Positions 36,933 through 44,052 of a DNA stretch of 64,000 nucleotides are shown piece after piece. The number at the start of each line of letters is the position of its first letter. Positions within the stretch are counted from its first letter, which is position 1. The notes under the pieces are model-generated. The model saw only the letters and a list, made by a program, of their open reading frames with translations. It had not been told where the DNA came from and made no database searches. The DNA comes from Candidatus Poribacteria bacterium (GTDB lineage: Bacteria > Poribacteria > WGA-4E > WGA-3G): positions 1 to 64,000 of the forward strand of contig JAAXHO010000196.1 in the NCBI GenBank assembly GCA_012270795.1. The letters run 5' to 3'. The position numbers and the translations under genes are program-made.

Positions 36933-38033
36933 TTATGTAAGACAAAGAGTCGGTTCCGTGTGTCCTGTAGTTTCCTTTAGCACACCAAGTTCTGTCAAGG
37001 ATTTCAAAAGCCGATTCGCGCTTGAAAAACTTATATCTAATCCATCTTCAACTGCTCTCGTGCTGAGAATAGGTTTTGCATACAAAAGTTGTAGCAATTT
37101 TTGAGCGTTTTTTGCACGAGAACCGAGTGTTAATATTTTTGCATTATATTCTTCGCTAAGTGCGATAATAGATTCGAAAGTCTTGAGTCCGTGATATGCA
37201 GTTTCAACGACACCATTTAAGAAAAAAACAATCCACTGATCTAAGTCGTTTTCAGTTCGAACTTGTGTCAGTGCTTCGTAATATGAATTCCTATTTTTCT
37301 CAAAAAATGATGATAGATACAGGACAGGTTTATTCAAAATATTTGCATTAATCAGTTGTAATACAATTAGCAGTCTTCCACACCTTCCGTTTCCATCAAG
37401 GAAAGGATGGATTGTTTCAAATTGATAATGTGTGATAGCGATCTTGATAAGATACGGTAGTTGAAGTGATTGGTTGTGCCAGAATATTTCAAGGTCGCTT
37501 AACAGATTCGGTACTTCCTCTGCAGATGGTGGAACATAATGAGCATCCTTCAACGATGCGCCTCCGATCCAGTTTTGGCTCCTACGAATTTCACCTGGTG
37601 CTTTATGTTTACCGCGGACACCAGACATCAAAATTTTATGAACATCTTTTAGTAACCGCATTGAAACTGGAAGATCAGGTAGCTTAGCAATAGCATAATT
37701 CATAGCATCATAATAATTTTGAACTTCCATCCAATCGTCTCGTCTTTCCGGTATTATCTCTGCTTGCGGTAAAATAGTCTCATCAAGTTCAGTTTTAGTC
37801 CCCTCAATACGATTAGAATATGTTGCTTCTTTCGCTATGTTCATTGGAATGTAGAATTCAATATCTGGACGAAGTGTTGAATATGCATCAAGTGCTCCCA
37901 AGAGTTTCGCAGCATCCTCAACCAGAAGGTTAATCTGTGGGTTTTTCCATACATATCTGCAATTAACCAAGGAAGGTGTAAAACTTTTATATTCTCTTTG
38001 TTGTTTGTATGTTCCTGCAGTGAAGTTCTTCAT
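36933..38033 (-). CDS. Fic-domain protein (probable AMP-transferase)
   Basis: This 366-residue Fic protein has the full catalytic motif HPFLDGNGRCGR at residues 209-220, expected to transfer AMP from ATP to a target hydroxyl. An inhibitory motif of the (S/T)xxxE(G/N) type lies N-terminally as S73-N-R-I-E77-G78, so activity is probably self-restrained (class II layout). The C-terminus (LLYAKPILSTRAVEDGLDIS) reads as a winged-helix DNA-binding domain, which could let it regulate its own gene. Two 40-base direct repeats lie immediately upstream. The likely start is ATG at 38033. The target is unknown. Confidence 0.93.
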   Translation of the reverse strand: MKNFTAGTYKQQREYKSFTPSLVNCRYVWKNPQINLLVEDAAKLLGALDAYSTLRPDIEFYIPMNIAKEATYSNRIEGTKTELDETILPQAEIIPERRDDWMEVQNYYDAMNYAIAKLPDLPVSMRLLKDVHKILMSGVRGKHKAPGEIRRSQNWIGGASLKDAHYVPPSAEEVPNLLSDLEIFWHNQSLQLPYLIKIAITHYQFETIHPFLDGNGRCGRLLIVLQLINANILNKPVLYLSSFFEKNRNSYYEALTQVRTENDLDQWIVFFLNGVVETAYHGLKTFESIIALSEEYNAKILTLGSRAKNAQKLLQLLYAKPILSTRAVEDGLDISFSSANRLLKSLTELGVLKETTGHTEPTLCLT

Positions 38034-38070
38034 AGGTAAAATCTGTTCTGTTTATACAACCATTATTTAT

Positions 38071-38158
38071 TGTTGTCATTTTTGCTCGTTTTTGACAATC
38101 AGAAATATAATGTTATCATTTTTACCCATTTTTGACAATCAAAAATATAATGCTGTCA
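38071..38158 (-). promoter_or_regulatory. Direct repeats upstream of the Fic gene (operator-like)
   Basis: Two 40-base direct repeats (38071-38110 and 38111-38150) differ at only a few positions, and a third partial copy begins at 38151. The first unit holds an inverted TGTCA...TGACA pair (the second has TATCA in its left arm). On the minus strand TTGTCA (within 38133-38138) followed after 17 bases by TAACAT could be a promoter. The position 40-120 bases before the Fic start suggests binding by a dimeric regulator. Confidence 0.55.
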
Positions 38159-38186
38159 ACGGAACAAACTTTAATATAACCAAAAG

Positions 38187-38306
38187 TAATACCATTTCTA
38201 TAAATTATTGTCTCATTAGAACGGTTGTTATGGTAGTCATTCTTTTAGGCACAAACTGGAAGTTTATGCTACAAAAAAGAGACATTATCATTTAGAAATG
38301 GTATTA
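38187..38306. mobile_element. MITE, family 3 (AATACCATTTCTA), copy A
   Basis: Inverted termini TAATACCATTTCTA (from 38187) and its reverse complement (ending 38306) bound a 120-base non-coding element. Beyond the termini, TTGTCTCATTA and GAGACATTA also pair. The middle carries AAGTTTATGCTACAAAAAA, shared with copy C at 62.9 kb. TA at both edges hints at a TA target, as used by IS630/Tc1-type transposases. Confidence 0.7.
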
Positions 38307-38314
38307 TCTTCATC

Positions 38315-39364
38315 TTACCAATCTCGTTTCCCCACATAAAGCGAACGATTTTCCATTGGCAGTGGAACGCGTTGACCACCTAACCGATGCGATTCTATCA
38401 TACCCATTAACGTCTCTTGACTGCGGCGTGCAAGATGCAAGGGTCCTTTCGTCTCAAGGTCTTCGTCAAGTGCCTCCGCAATATCTGTGATCCCCATGAC
38501 GGTCCCGGTTGCACGTGATACCTCTGGAAAGGGCACCTCCTCATAGAAGACTCCATCTTTTTTTCGGAACTGAATTTCTCTGCTATTATTCTGAATTCGG
38601 ATTTTGCCACCCGTCCCGCAAACCTCATATTCTGGTCCAGTACCAGCAGTATTGTACCCGTGAACACCGTTGGAAAACCTTATATAACCGCAAGTGACTG
38701 CGGGGTCAACATTCAAACGATTCCCATCCCAATCTGAATCCTTACATGAAACGGTGCCTTGAACAAAGTTCACATCTGGATCTCCAGCGAGGAAGAGGAG
38801 CATGTCTGCGGCATGCGTTAATCCCCACAGCGCAGAACTTGCGCCGTATTGTGCGATAGTGCATTGAATATCTCCGATCTCCCCCGCATCCACAAGTTCA
38901 CGTACCTTGCGATATATCGGCATGAAACGTCTTTGCGTACCATAATTAAACTTCACCCCGTGCTTTTCAACAATATCCACCATAACATCTGCTTCTTCCA
39001 TAGAGCAGCAAAGGGGTTTCTCACAGTAAATCCCCTTTACACCGTTTTCTGCAGAGAAGACAGTAATATCAGCATGTGAGCCGGGGCGTGTGGCAATACA
39101 AACAATGTCCGGTTTTTCTTTTTCAATCATCTCTTGGTAGTCTGTATAAGCGCGTGCTGCCCCGTAACGTTGTCGGATAGTCTCCGCTTTTTCACCGAAA
39201 ATATCAGAGACTGCAACAAGCTCCGTTCTATCACAGGCAACTGCAGCGGCAGCGTGCGAGAAGGGTAGCCATAAGAAACTATTCGGACGGTCAGCAACCT
39301 CATCATCAATTGTTGCTCCCATCCTTCCGCATCCGATAAGACATGTTTTATATGTACGTTTCAT
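38315..39364 (-). CDS. Gfo/Idh/MocA-family oxidoreductase
   Basis: This 349-residue NAD(P)-dependent oxidoreductase has an N-terminal Rossmann fold (CLIGCGRMGATIDDE), the substrate-adjacent EKPLCCSMEEAD, and a C-terminal alpha/beta domain (GGDPDVN-like region is LAGDPDVNFVQGTV). The family oxidises or epimerises sugars and inositols. Such genes are numerous in Planctomycetes and Poribacteria that feed on polysaccharides. AGGG lies 4 bases before the ATG. It stands alone between a MITE and a toxin-antitoxin pair, so the substrate cannot be read from context. Confidence 0.9.
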   Translation of the reverse strand: MKRTYKTCLIGCGRMGATIDDEVADRPNSFLWLPFSHAAAAVACDRTELVAVSDIFGEKAETIRQRYGAARAYTDYQEMIEKEKPDIVCIATRPGSHADITVFSAENGVKGIYCEKPLCCSMEEADVMVDIVEKHGVKFNYGTQRRFMPIYRKVRELVDAGEIGDIQCTIAQYGASSALWGLTHAADMLLFLAGDPDVNFVQGTVSCKDSDWDGNRLNVDPAVTCGYIRFSNGVHGYNTAGTGPEYEVCGTGGKIRIQNNSREIQFRKKDGVFYEEVPFPEVSRATGTVMGITDIAEALDEDLETKGPLHLARRSQETLMGMIESHRLGGQRVPLPMENRSLYVGKRDW

Positions 39365-39422
39365 GTTTCCCTTTATAAATGAAGATTCAATTGAAGAATT
39401 TCAATAATTCTATTGTTCTGGA

Positions 39423-39698
39423 TTAACTGTGGTATGCTTTCCCGCGCGGGTAGATACCTTTGATAATGCATTTATGGTTTTGCATGTCAATCCTATAAAT
39501 AATCCTGTATCGTCCAACACGATAGCGATATAGACCGGCATACTGTCCTTTTAATTTGACGATGTTAGGACCAAATAACGGATTATGAACTAATGCATCT
39601 ATTGCATTATTGACTCTGCGCGTCATATTAGCATCCAGTGATTGGTAATGGGTTGCTGCTTCATTAGTAAGTTGTACTTCAAACGTTACGTTTAACAT
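39423..39698 (-). CDS. RelE/ParE-superfamily toxin
   Basis: This 91-residue basic protein has the RelE-fold pattern: LTNEAATHYQSLDANMTRRV helix pair, IVKLKGQYAGLYRYRVG, then RYRIIYRID and a final strand IKGIYPRG. Arginines and a tyrosine fill the usual catalytic strand positions. RelE toxins cleave mRNA at the ribosome; the ParE subgroup poisons gyrase, and sequence alone does not decide, but RelE-like is favoured. Its ATG lies inside the end of the antitoxin gene with a 20-base overlap. Confidence 0.88.
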   Translation of the reverse strand: MLNVTFEVQLTNEAATHYQSLDANMTRRVNNAIDALVHNPLFGPNIVKLKGQYAGLYRYRVGRYRIIYRIDMQNHKCIIKGIYPRGKAYHS

Positions 39699-39915
39699 CG
39701 GTCCAGTTTAACAATCTACCAGTTTTTTCATCAGTCTCAGCACGTTCTAAACTTTTCACTATTTCTGCATTGTTTACCAATTCATGTGTTGCGTCCCAGA
39801 CTTCCTTATCATGTATATAGGTTAGATAATCAACCGCTGCTTTTAGTTTTTCGTTAGAGAGTTGTTCAATCAATGTTAACGCTTGTTGTTTTAGATTTGC
39901 TTTCGGCATATTCAT
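39679..39915 (-). CDS. Antitoxin of the RelE-type pair
   Basis: This 78-residue protein precedes and overlaps the toxin by 20 bases, the standard antitoxin-first arrangement. The N-terminal half is helical (LKQQALTLIEQLSNEKLKAA), matching a DNA-binding or dimerising antitoxin, and the C-terminus ends in LLNWTDVKRNV, probably the toxin-binding tail. The start is 39915 or the second Met at 39909, which is better spaced from AGAGG. A strong promoter with a palindrome lies 65-95 bases upstream. Confidence 0.82.
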   Translation of the reverse strand: MNMPKANLKQQALTLIEQLSNEKLKAAVDYLTYIHDKEVWDATHELVNNAEIVKSLERAETDEKTGRLLNWTDVKRNV

Positions 39916-39979
39916 ATACCTCTTTTAGTCTTCGCAATAGGTGGTTTCCTCTTGGTTTGGTTATTAGGACTTTTGAAGT

Positions 39980-40008
39980 ATAGTATCAAAATACTTAGTC
40001 AATGTCAA
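39980..40008 (-). promoter_or_regulatory. Toxin-antitoxin promoter with overlapping operator
   Basis: On the minus strand TTGACA (40008-40003) and TACTAT (39985-39980) are 17 bases apart. The dyad AGTAT-TTTG-ATACT covers the upstream edge of the -10 box, fitting autorepression by the antitoxin or the complex. Confidence 0.7.
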
Positions 40009-40027
40009 GAACATATCTTTTGACAAG

Positions 40028-40055
40028 AAAAAACTGGCGGGAATTAACTCGCCAG
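40028..40055 (-). terminator. Rho-independent terminator of the PhyH-PhyH-sulfatase unit
   Basis: On the minus strand CTGGCG (40055-40050) pairs with CGCCAG (40039-40034) and is followed at once by six T residues. It lies 38 bases after the sulfatase stop codon and upstream of the toxin-antitoxin promoter, cleanly separating the two units. Confidence 0.8.
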
Positions 40056-40092
40056 CAATTTTCAATTTATCTACTTTAGTATTAGATTGCTG

Positions 40093-41547
40093 CTATTCTC
40101 CAGGATAGAGTCTGCCGAAATAGGGTGAATACCCCGCGGGGCCGGGGAAGCCGTCATAGAATACACACTCCGTTGGGAAATCGTCCTCACCGCCACTGCG
40201 TAGCCAAGATGCAATTGCGGGGTCTAATCCTCGACGTATAATTTCATCAACGGCAGCAGTGTGCAATTTCGCTACGACATCCGGATGTTCGTCTTGAACA
40301 TAGTCCAAACTACCCAACTTAATCAGTTTCGAGTTTTCAAGTTTTACAGCGACCTCTATGTTCCATTCTTGATCAAATGCAGTAAAGAGGATTGCCCCTT
40401 CATTCTTTGCAGCATTTCTCCACCTTTCAATAGCACCGCCTGAGAGAGCGATTTCTCGATCCCCCGATTTCCCTTCGCGAGCAGGTGTTAAAAAGTCGTG
40501 CCCCTCAAGACCTTCCGGATAATCCTTACCGAGAAGACTCAAAATCGTTGGGAAGAAGTCTTGCGGTTGCACGATGTTGTTGCTACGACCAGAATCCCCC
40601 TCTGGTAAACGGACAAAAAGCGGGACGTGTCCTTCTCCTTCACGGACAGGTTGTCCTTTACCAAAAGAACTGCGTTCCCCAACATTAGTACCGTGGTCAC
40701 CTGTTAATATGACTGCAGTTTTCTTATCAAGACCAGTGGATTCAAGTGCATCCACGAATTGACCAAAACAGTGATCCATCCACGACAATTTTGCAGCGTA
40801 TTGGTCTTTTATGTGTTGTCTGGCTGCATCGGATAGAATGCGTTTGTTTCTACCCCCGAGGCTGCGAGGATCAATACGACCATCATAACCGGGACGTTTG
40901 TCATATTTTTTCATGAATTCTGGTGGTGCATCCCATGGTTCGTGTGGGTCAAAGCAATCTACCCAAAGAAAGAAATTTTCGCGTTTTGCATTGTCTTTAA
41001 GGAATTGTGCTGCTGTGTTGAAGAGTTTGGCACAGTTCCAATCCTCTAATTTCTTGCGATTTCGGTTGGCACGCGCATAACTCCGAAGCATATTGGATTG
41101 CGTATCGTTTTCACCCAGACAATCAAAAAGTTCATCCTTAGCCCAATTATCAGGCACAGGTAGTGTATCCATAATCCAATCACGGTCTACTTCAGCACCG
41201 CGTACAAATGTCCACGCATGGAACGGCCAATCAAAGTTATGTCCACCGTTGACAAGGTGGGGTGTATCGTGAATGAGTTGTGTCGCATAACCGCTTTGTG
41301 CAAGTGTGCGAGGCAGAGTCCGACGTTCATGTCGCAACGGTTTCCATGCATGGAATGGAGCACCATATTGTCCAGTGATGACATCGGTACGGTAAGGAAT
41401 CGTCGGAAAACTTGCACAGAACGCACGATCAAAGGCCCAAGCTTTAGAAGCAAAGCGATCAATGTTCGGGGTTTCTATCCAGTCATTTCCATTTGCACCG
41501 ATGTAATCGTAACGCAATGTGTCAATAACAATGTAAGCAATGTTCAT
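40093..41547 (-). CDS. Sulfatase-family protein with Thr at the nucleophile position
   Basis: This 484-residue alkaline-phosphatase-superfamily protein is clearly sulfatase-like in its opening (MNIAYIVIDTLRYDYIG, with metal-binding D9) and in ILTGDHGTNVGERSSFGKGQ. The signature region reads T49-I-P51-Y-R53 followed by TG at 58-59. Thr occupies the place of the Cys or Ser that becomes formylglycine. It may act as a phosphatase or phosphodiesterase with a Thr nucleophile, or represent a distinct sulfatase-like subgroup. AGGAG lies 7 bases before the ATG. It is the last gene of a unit with two PhyH dioxygenases and has its own terminator. Confidence 0.88.
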   Translation of the reverse strand: MNIAYIVIDTLRYDYIGANGNDWIETPNIDRFASKAWAFDRAFCASFPTIPYRTDVITGQYGAPFHAWKPLRHERRTLPRTLAQSGYATQLIHDTPHLVNGGHNFDWPFHAWTFVRGAEVDRDWIMDTLPVPDNWAKDELFDCLGENDTQSNMLRSYARANRNRKKLEDWNCAKLFNTAAQFLKDNAKRENFFLWVDCFDPHEPWDAPPEFMKKYDKRPGYDGRIDPRSLGGRNKRILSDAARQHIKDQYAAKLSWMDHCFGQFVDALESTGLDKKTAVILTGDHGTNVGERSSFGKGQPVREGEGHVPLFVRLPEGDSGRSNNIVQPQDFFPTILSLLGKDYPEGLEGHDFLTPAREGKSGDREIALSGGAIERWRNAAKNEGAILFTAFDQEWNIEVAVKLENSKLIKLGSLDYVQDEHPDVVAKLHTAAVDEIIRRGLDPAIASWLRSGGEDDFPTECVFYDGFPGPAGYSPYFGRLYPGE

Positions 41548-41611
41548 AAAATTTCTCCTTTGGTTATGGCACGTGGATAGTGCCGATTCAATTTATGCCT
41601 ACTATTTGGCA

Positions 41612-42358
41612 TTACCATTTTGGAATTGCTCCGAGTAGCAACTTTTGCTGTGGTGTGCCTTCTTCACGAAGTTTCGTTACGCGCGGTCCGTTGAATGGTT
41701 CACGAGATTTCATCCAGGCGTTTTGATAACACATCAGACAAACACGTCGGCGTTTTGAAGATGTATTTGCAGCACCGCGATGCCATGTCCAACCATCAAA
41801 CATAACAGCCTGTCCTGGGGAAACTAACACGCGTTTTTCGTCAGGAAGCTGGACTGGACTTGGGGGTGGACGGAACGGTGCTCTGTGGCTACCTGGTTGG
41901 ACTACTGTTGGTCCAGTTTCGTCAGTTATTTCGTCAAGATAGTATCCACAGTTTATTTGAGCAGGGAGGCTACCGTAAGGTGTACCGAATTGATCCACGG
42001 GCCAAGGACCATCTCGATGCCAATTTTGGTCAGCGGTACCGGGTTCAGTAATACGGGCAGTAGCACTATGCAGCTGAACACACGTCCCTAATATTGCTTC
42101 CATGCGTTTCATCACTGGTGGGTTATCAAGCAAGAATGCAAACCTATCGTCTTCCTCAAGCAGCTCACCGATGAATTGCGCCTTGTTGTGTCGTTCATAA
42201 CTCTCATCAAGGGCATTGCGTAATGAATCAATTTGCTCAGGCGTTGCTGCATCCTCAACAATAAGGTAACCCCATTTCAGGAAAAAGTTCACCTCTTGTT
42301 GTAGTTGATGATCAAGTTCGACATTCAATGTTGGTGGTACAACAGGTACATCAGCCAT
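41612..42358 (-). CDS. Phytanoyl-CoA dioxygenase (PhyH) family protein
   Basis: This is a 248-residue Fe(II)/2-oxoglutarate dioxygenase. The iron ligands are H114-R-D116 (QNWHRDGPW) and H193 (GWTWHRGAANTS). Family-typical PGSHRAPF follows at 155-162, and the basic run SKRRR at 201-205 can hold 2-oxoglutarate. GGAGG 8 bases upstream of the ATG lies in the last codons of the preceding gene, whose stop is only 3 bases away, so translation is coupled. The substrate is unknown. Confidence 0.9.
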   Translation of the reverse strand: MADVPVVPPTLNVELDHQLQQEVNFFLKWGYLIVEDAATPEQIDSLRNALDESYERHNKAQFIGELLEEDDRFAFLLDNPPVMKRMEAILGTCVQLHSATARITEPGTADQNWHRDGPWPVDQFGTPYGSLPAQINCGYYLDEITDETGPTVVQPGSHRAPFRPPPSPVQLPDEKRVLVSPGQAVMFDGWTWHRGAANTSSKRRRVCLMCYQNAWMKSREPFNGPRVTKLREEGTPQQKLLLGAIPKW

Positions 42359-42361
42359 CGT

Positions 42362-43186
42362 CTATGCCTCCTTTATAGCTGCGCGGTCAGCAGCGGCCCA
42401 CTGTTCCCACCGTTCCTCATCGGAATGAAGGAAACCTGAATTGCATCGTGGTTGCAGCTGCTCATCTACACCGAGAAGTCTCATCAATTGATGGTTGTTT
42501 GCTGCTTTTGCATCGGCAAGGAGTTTTTGCGTCTGTGGGCCGGTGTGATGATCAGTGTGTTTTAGCCACGTTAAGTTGTAGTAGATACTAAAGAAGTAAC
42601 GCAACTGCCCCGATGTATTCGGTGTGCCAGAATGGACAAGACCGTTATGTGTAACAACAACATCGCCAGCCTTCATGTGGATAAGGATTTCGTCGGGATG
42701 TGGGGATCCACGGTAGGCTTCTTCAATAGTAATCGGTTTTCTGTGCGAACCGACAATGACGCGTAACGGACCGAATTCATCTGTGAGGTCTTGTAGGTAT
42801 GAGATTGCATTGATGGCATTCGGGCGATGATACGCATCCGTGAAAGGCACATGTGCCCATCGATCGCGATGCCATCCCGAAACCCTACCCGCTGCCTTTT
42901 CTGGTTCAATGGAGGGAAATGCGGCAAGCGTTAGGTTGTCCAATTGTACAAACGGCCCCATCACTTTTTCTACAAATTCAAGGATAGTGGGATTTGAAAC
43001 AGCGGGCCACATCAGTTCAGGTGCTAATTCCAGCGTGTTTCCAAACCATGTTTGCCCATTGTGGGCTGCAGAGAGTTCTTTGTGTTTTTCTCTCCAGAGT
43101 TGCATCTGTGTTTCGTCAAATACTTTCTCAAATATAGTGAAACCATCAGTTTTGTAGGTTTTCAGTCGTTGGTCTAATGTAGACAT
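42362..43186 (-). CDS. Phytanoyl-CoA dioxygenase (PhyH) family protein
   Basis: This is the first gene of the three-gene unit, 274 residues. The iron ligands are H106-R-D108 (SGWHRDRWAHVPF) and H185 (NGLVHSGTPNTSG), with VGSHRKP at 145-151. The N-terminal DGFTIFEKVFDETQ is the usual PhyH opening. It is only distantly similar to the second PhyH gene, so the two probably act on different substrates or successive steps. AGGAA lies 7 bases before the ATG. A good promoter lies 72-101 bases upstream. Confidence 0.9.
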   Translation of the reverse strand: MSTLDQRLKTYKTDGFTIFEKVFDETQMQLWREKHKELSAAHNGQTWFGNTLELAPELMWPAVSNPTILEFVEKVMGPFVQLDNLTLAAFPSIEPEKAAGRVSGWHRDRWAHVPFTDAYHRPNAINAISYLQDLTDEFGPLRVIVGSHRKPITIEEAYRGSPHPDEILIHMKAGDVVVTHNGLVHSGTPNTSGQLRYFFSIYYNLTWLKHTDHHTGPQTQKLLADAKAANNHQLMRLLGVDEQLQPRCNSGFLHSDEERWEQWAAADRAAIKEA

Positions 43187-43257
43187 CGTTGTTTCCTATT
43201 CATTCAAGATTTCTCCAGCATATATAGCTGATTAAGTTGTTAGTCTTCCATGTTAGT

Positions 43258-43287
43258 ATATTAGCAATCTATATTAAAATGTGTCAA
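43258..43287 (-). promoter_or_regulatory. Promoter of the PhyH-PhyH-sulfatase unit
   Basis: On the minus strand TTGACA (43287-43282) and TAATAT (43263-43258) are 18 bases apart, giving a near-consensus promoter. It is back-to-back with the plus-strand promoter starting at 43311, so a shared regulator could act on both. Confidence 0.65.
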
Positions 43288-43310
43288 GGAAAAAAACCAA
43301 AACAAAACAT

Positions 43311-43339
43311 TTGACATTATCATGTAATTTTGCTAATCT
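43311..43339 (+). promoter_or_regulatory. Promoter of the WD40-glnD-uvrC run
   Basis: TTGACA at 43311-43316 and TAATCT at 43334-43339 are separated by 17 bases. The first gene starts about 60 bases downstream, at 43401. Confidence 0.65.
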
Positions 43340-43400
43340 AACATAACCACATTAGTGATTTTACCCAACTATGAATAACATCTCAATAGGAGCAAACCCC

Positions 43401-44021
43401 ATGAAAAACAGATTGTGTGCAATTCTTCTATCGTTTCTTATGTTGGTAACGTTATCAACAAGCTGCCTCGCGTATGGTATTTGGACTATTAATGAGATTA
43501 AATACTCACCCGATGGTAAAAAACTCGCGATAAGGAGTTATAATGACATTTTACTTTACGATACACAGACAGATCAGGAACTTGAAAACTTTGCTTCACC
43601 TATAGGAATTACCTCTATAACGTTCAGTCCAGATAGTAAAATACTTGCCACAGGGAATAGGGACAAGACAATTCGTTTGTGGGATACGGGTGATGCAGAC
43701 AACGGTATCGGTTTGCGGAAACTATTGGGAAAAGTAGATGTTTTTAAGGGACATAAGGATAGCGTTACGAGTGTAGCGTTCAGTCCAGACGGTAAAAAAC
43801 TTGCAAGTGGAAGTTTGGATAAAACCGTCCGATTATGGGATGTGGAAACAGGAAAACAGTTGCTTACCCTCAAAGGACAGCGAGAGAATGTATTGTGCCT
43901 CGCGTTTAGCCCAGACGGCAACACAATCGCCTTGGGGGGTTGGAATAATTTATTACTGTTTGATATGAACACTGGACAAGAAATCCAGACCTCACTTAGC
44001 CTACAACCGAAGCACAATTGA
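43401..44021 (+). CDS. Short secreted WD40-repeat protein
   Basis: From ATG at 43401 (AGGAG 8 bases upstream) the product is 206 residues. A signal peptide (RLCAILLSFLMLVTLSTSC) is followed by about four or five WD40 repeats (SITFSPDSKILATGNRDKTI, SVAFSPDGKKLASGSLDKTV). This is too few for a full seven-bladed propeller, so it may assemble as an oligomer or be truncated. The frame is intact to its stop. It heads the run leading to glnD, with only 31 bases between them. Confidence 0.85.
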   Translation: MKNRLCAILLSFLMLVTLSTSCLAYGIWTINEIKYSPDGKKLAIRSYNDILLYDTQTDQELENFASPIGITSITFSPDSKILATGNRDKTIRLWDTGDADNGIGLRKLLGKVDVFKGHKDSVTSVAFSPDGKKLASGSLDKTVRLWDVETGKQLLTLKGQRENVLCLAFSPDGNTIALGGWNNLLLFDMNTGQEIQTSLSLQPKHN

Positions 44022-44052
44022 ATAATCCACAATCCAAAACAACTTAGAATTG

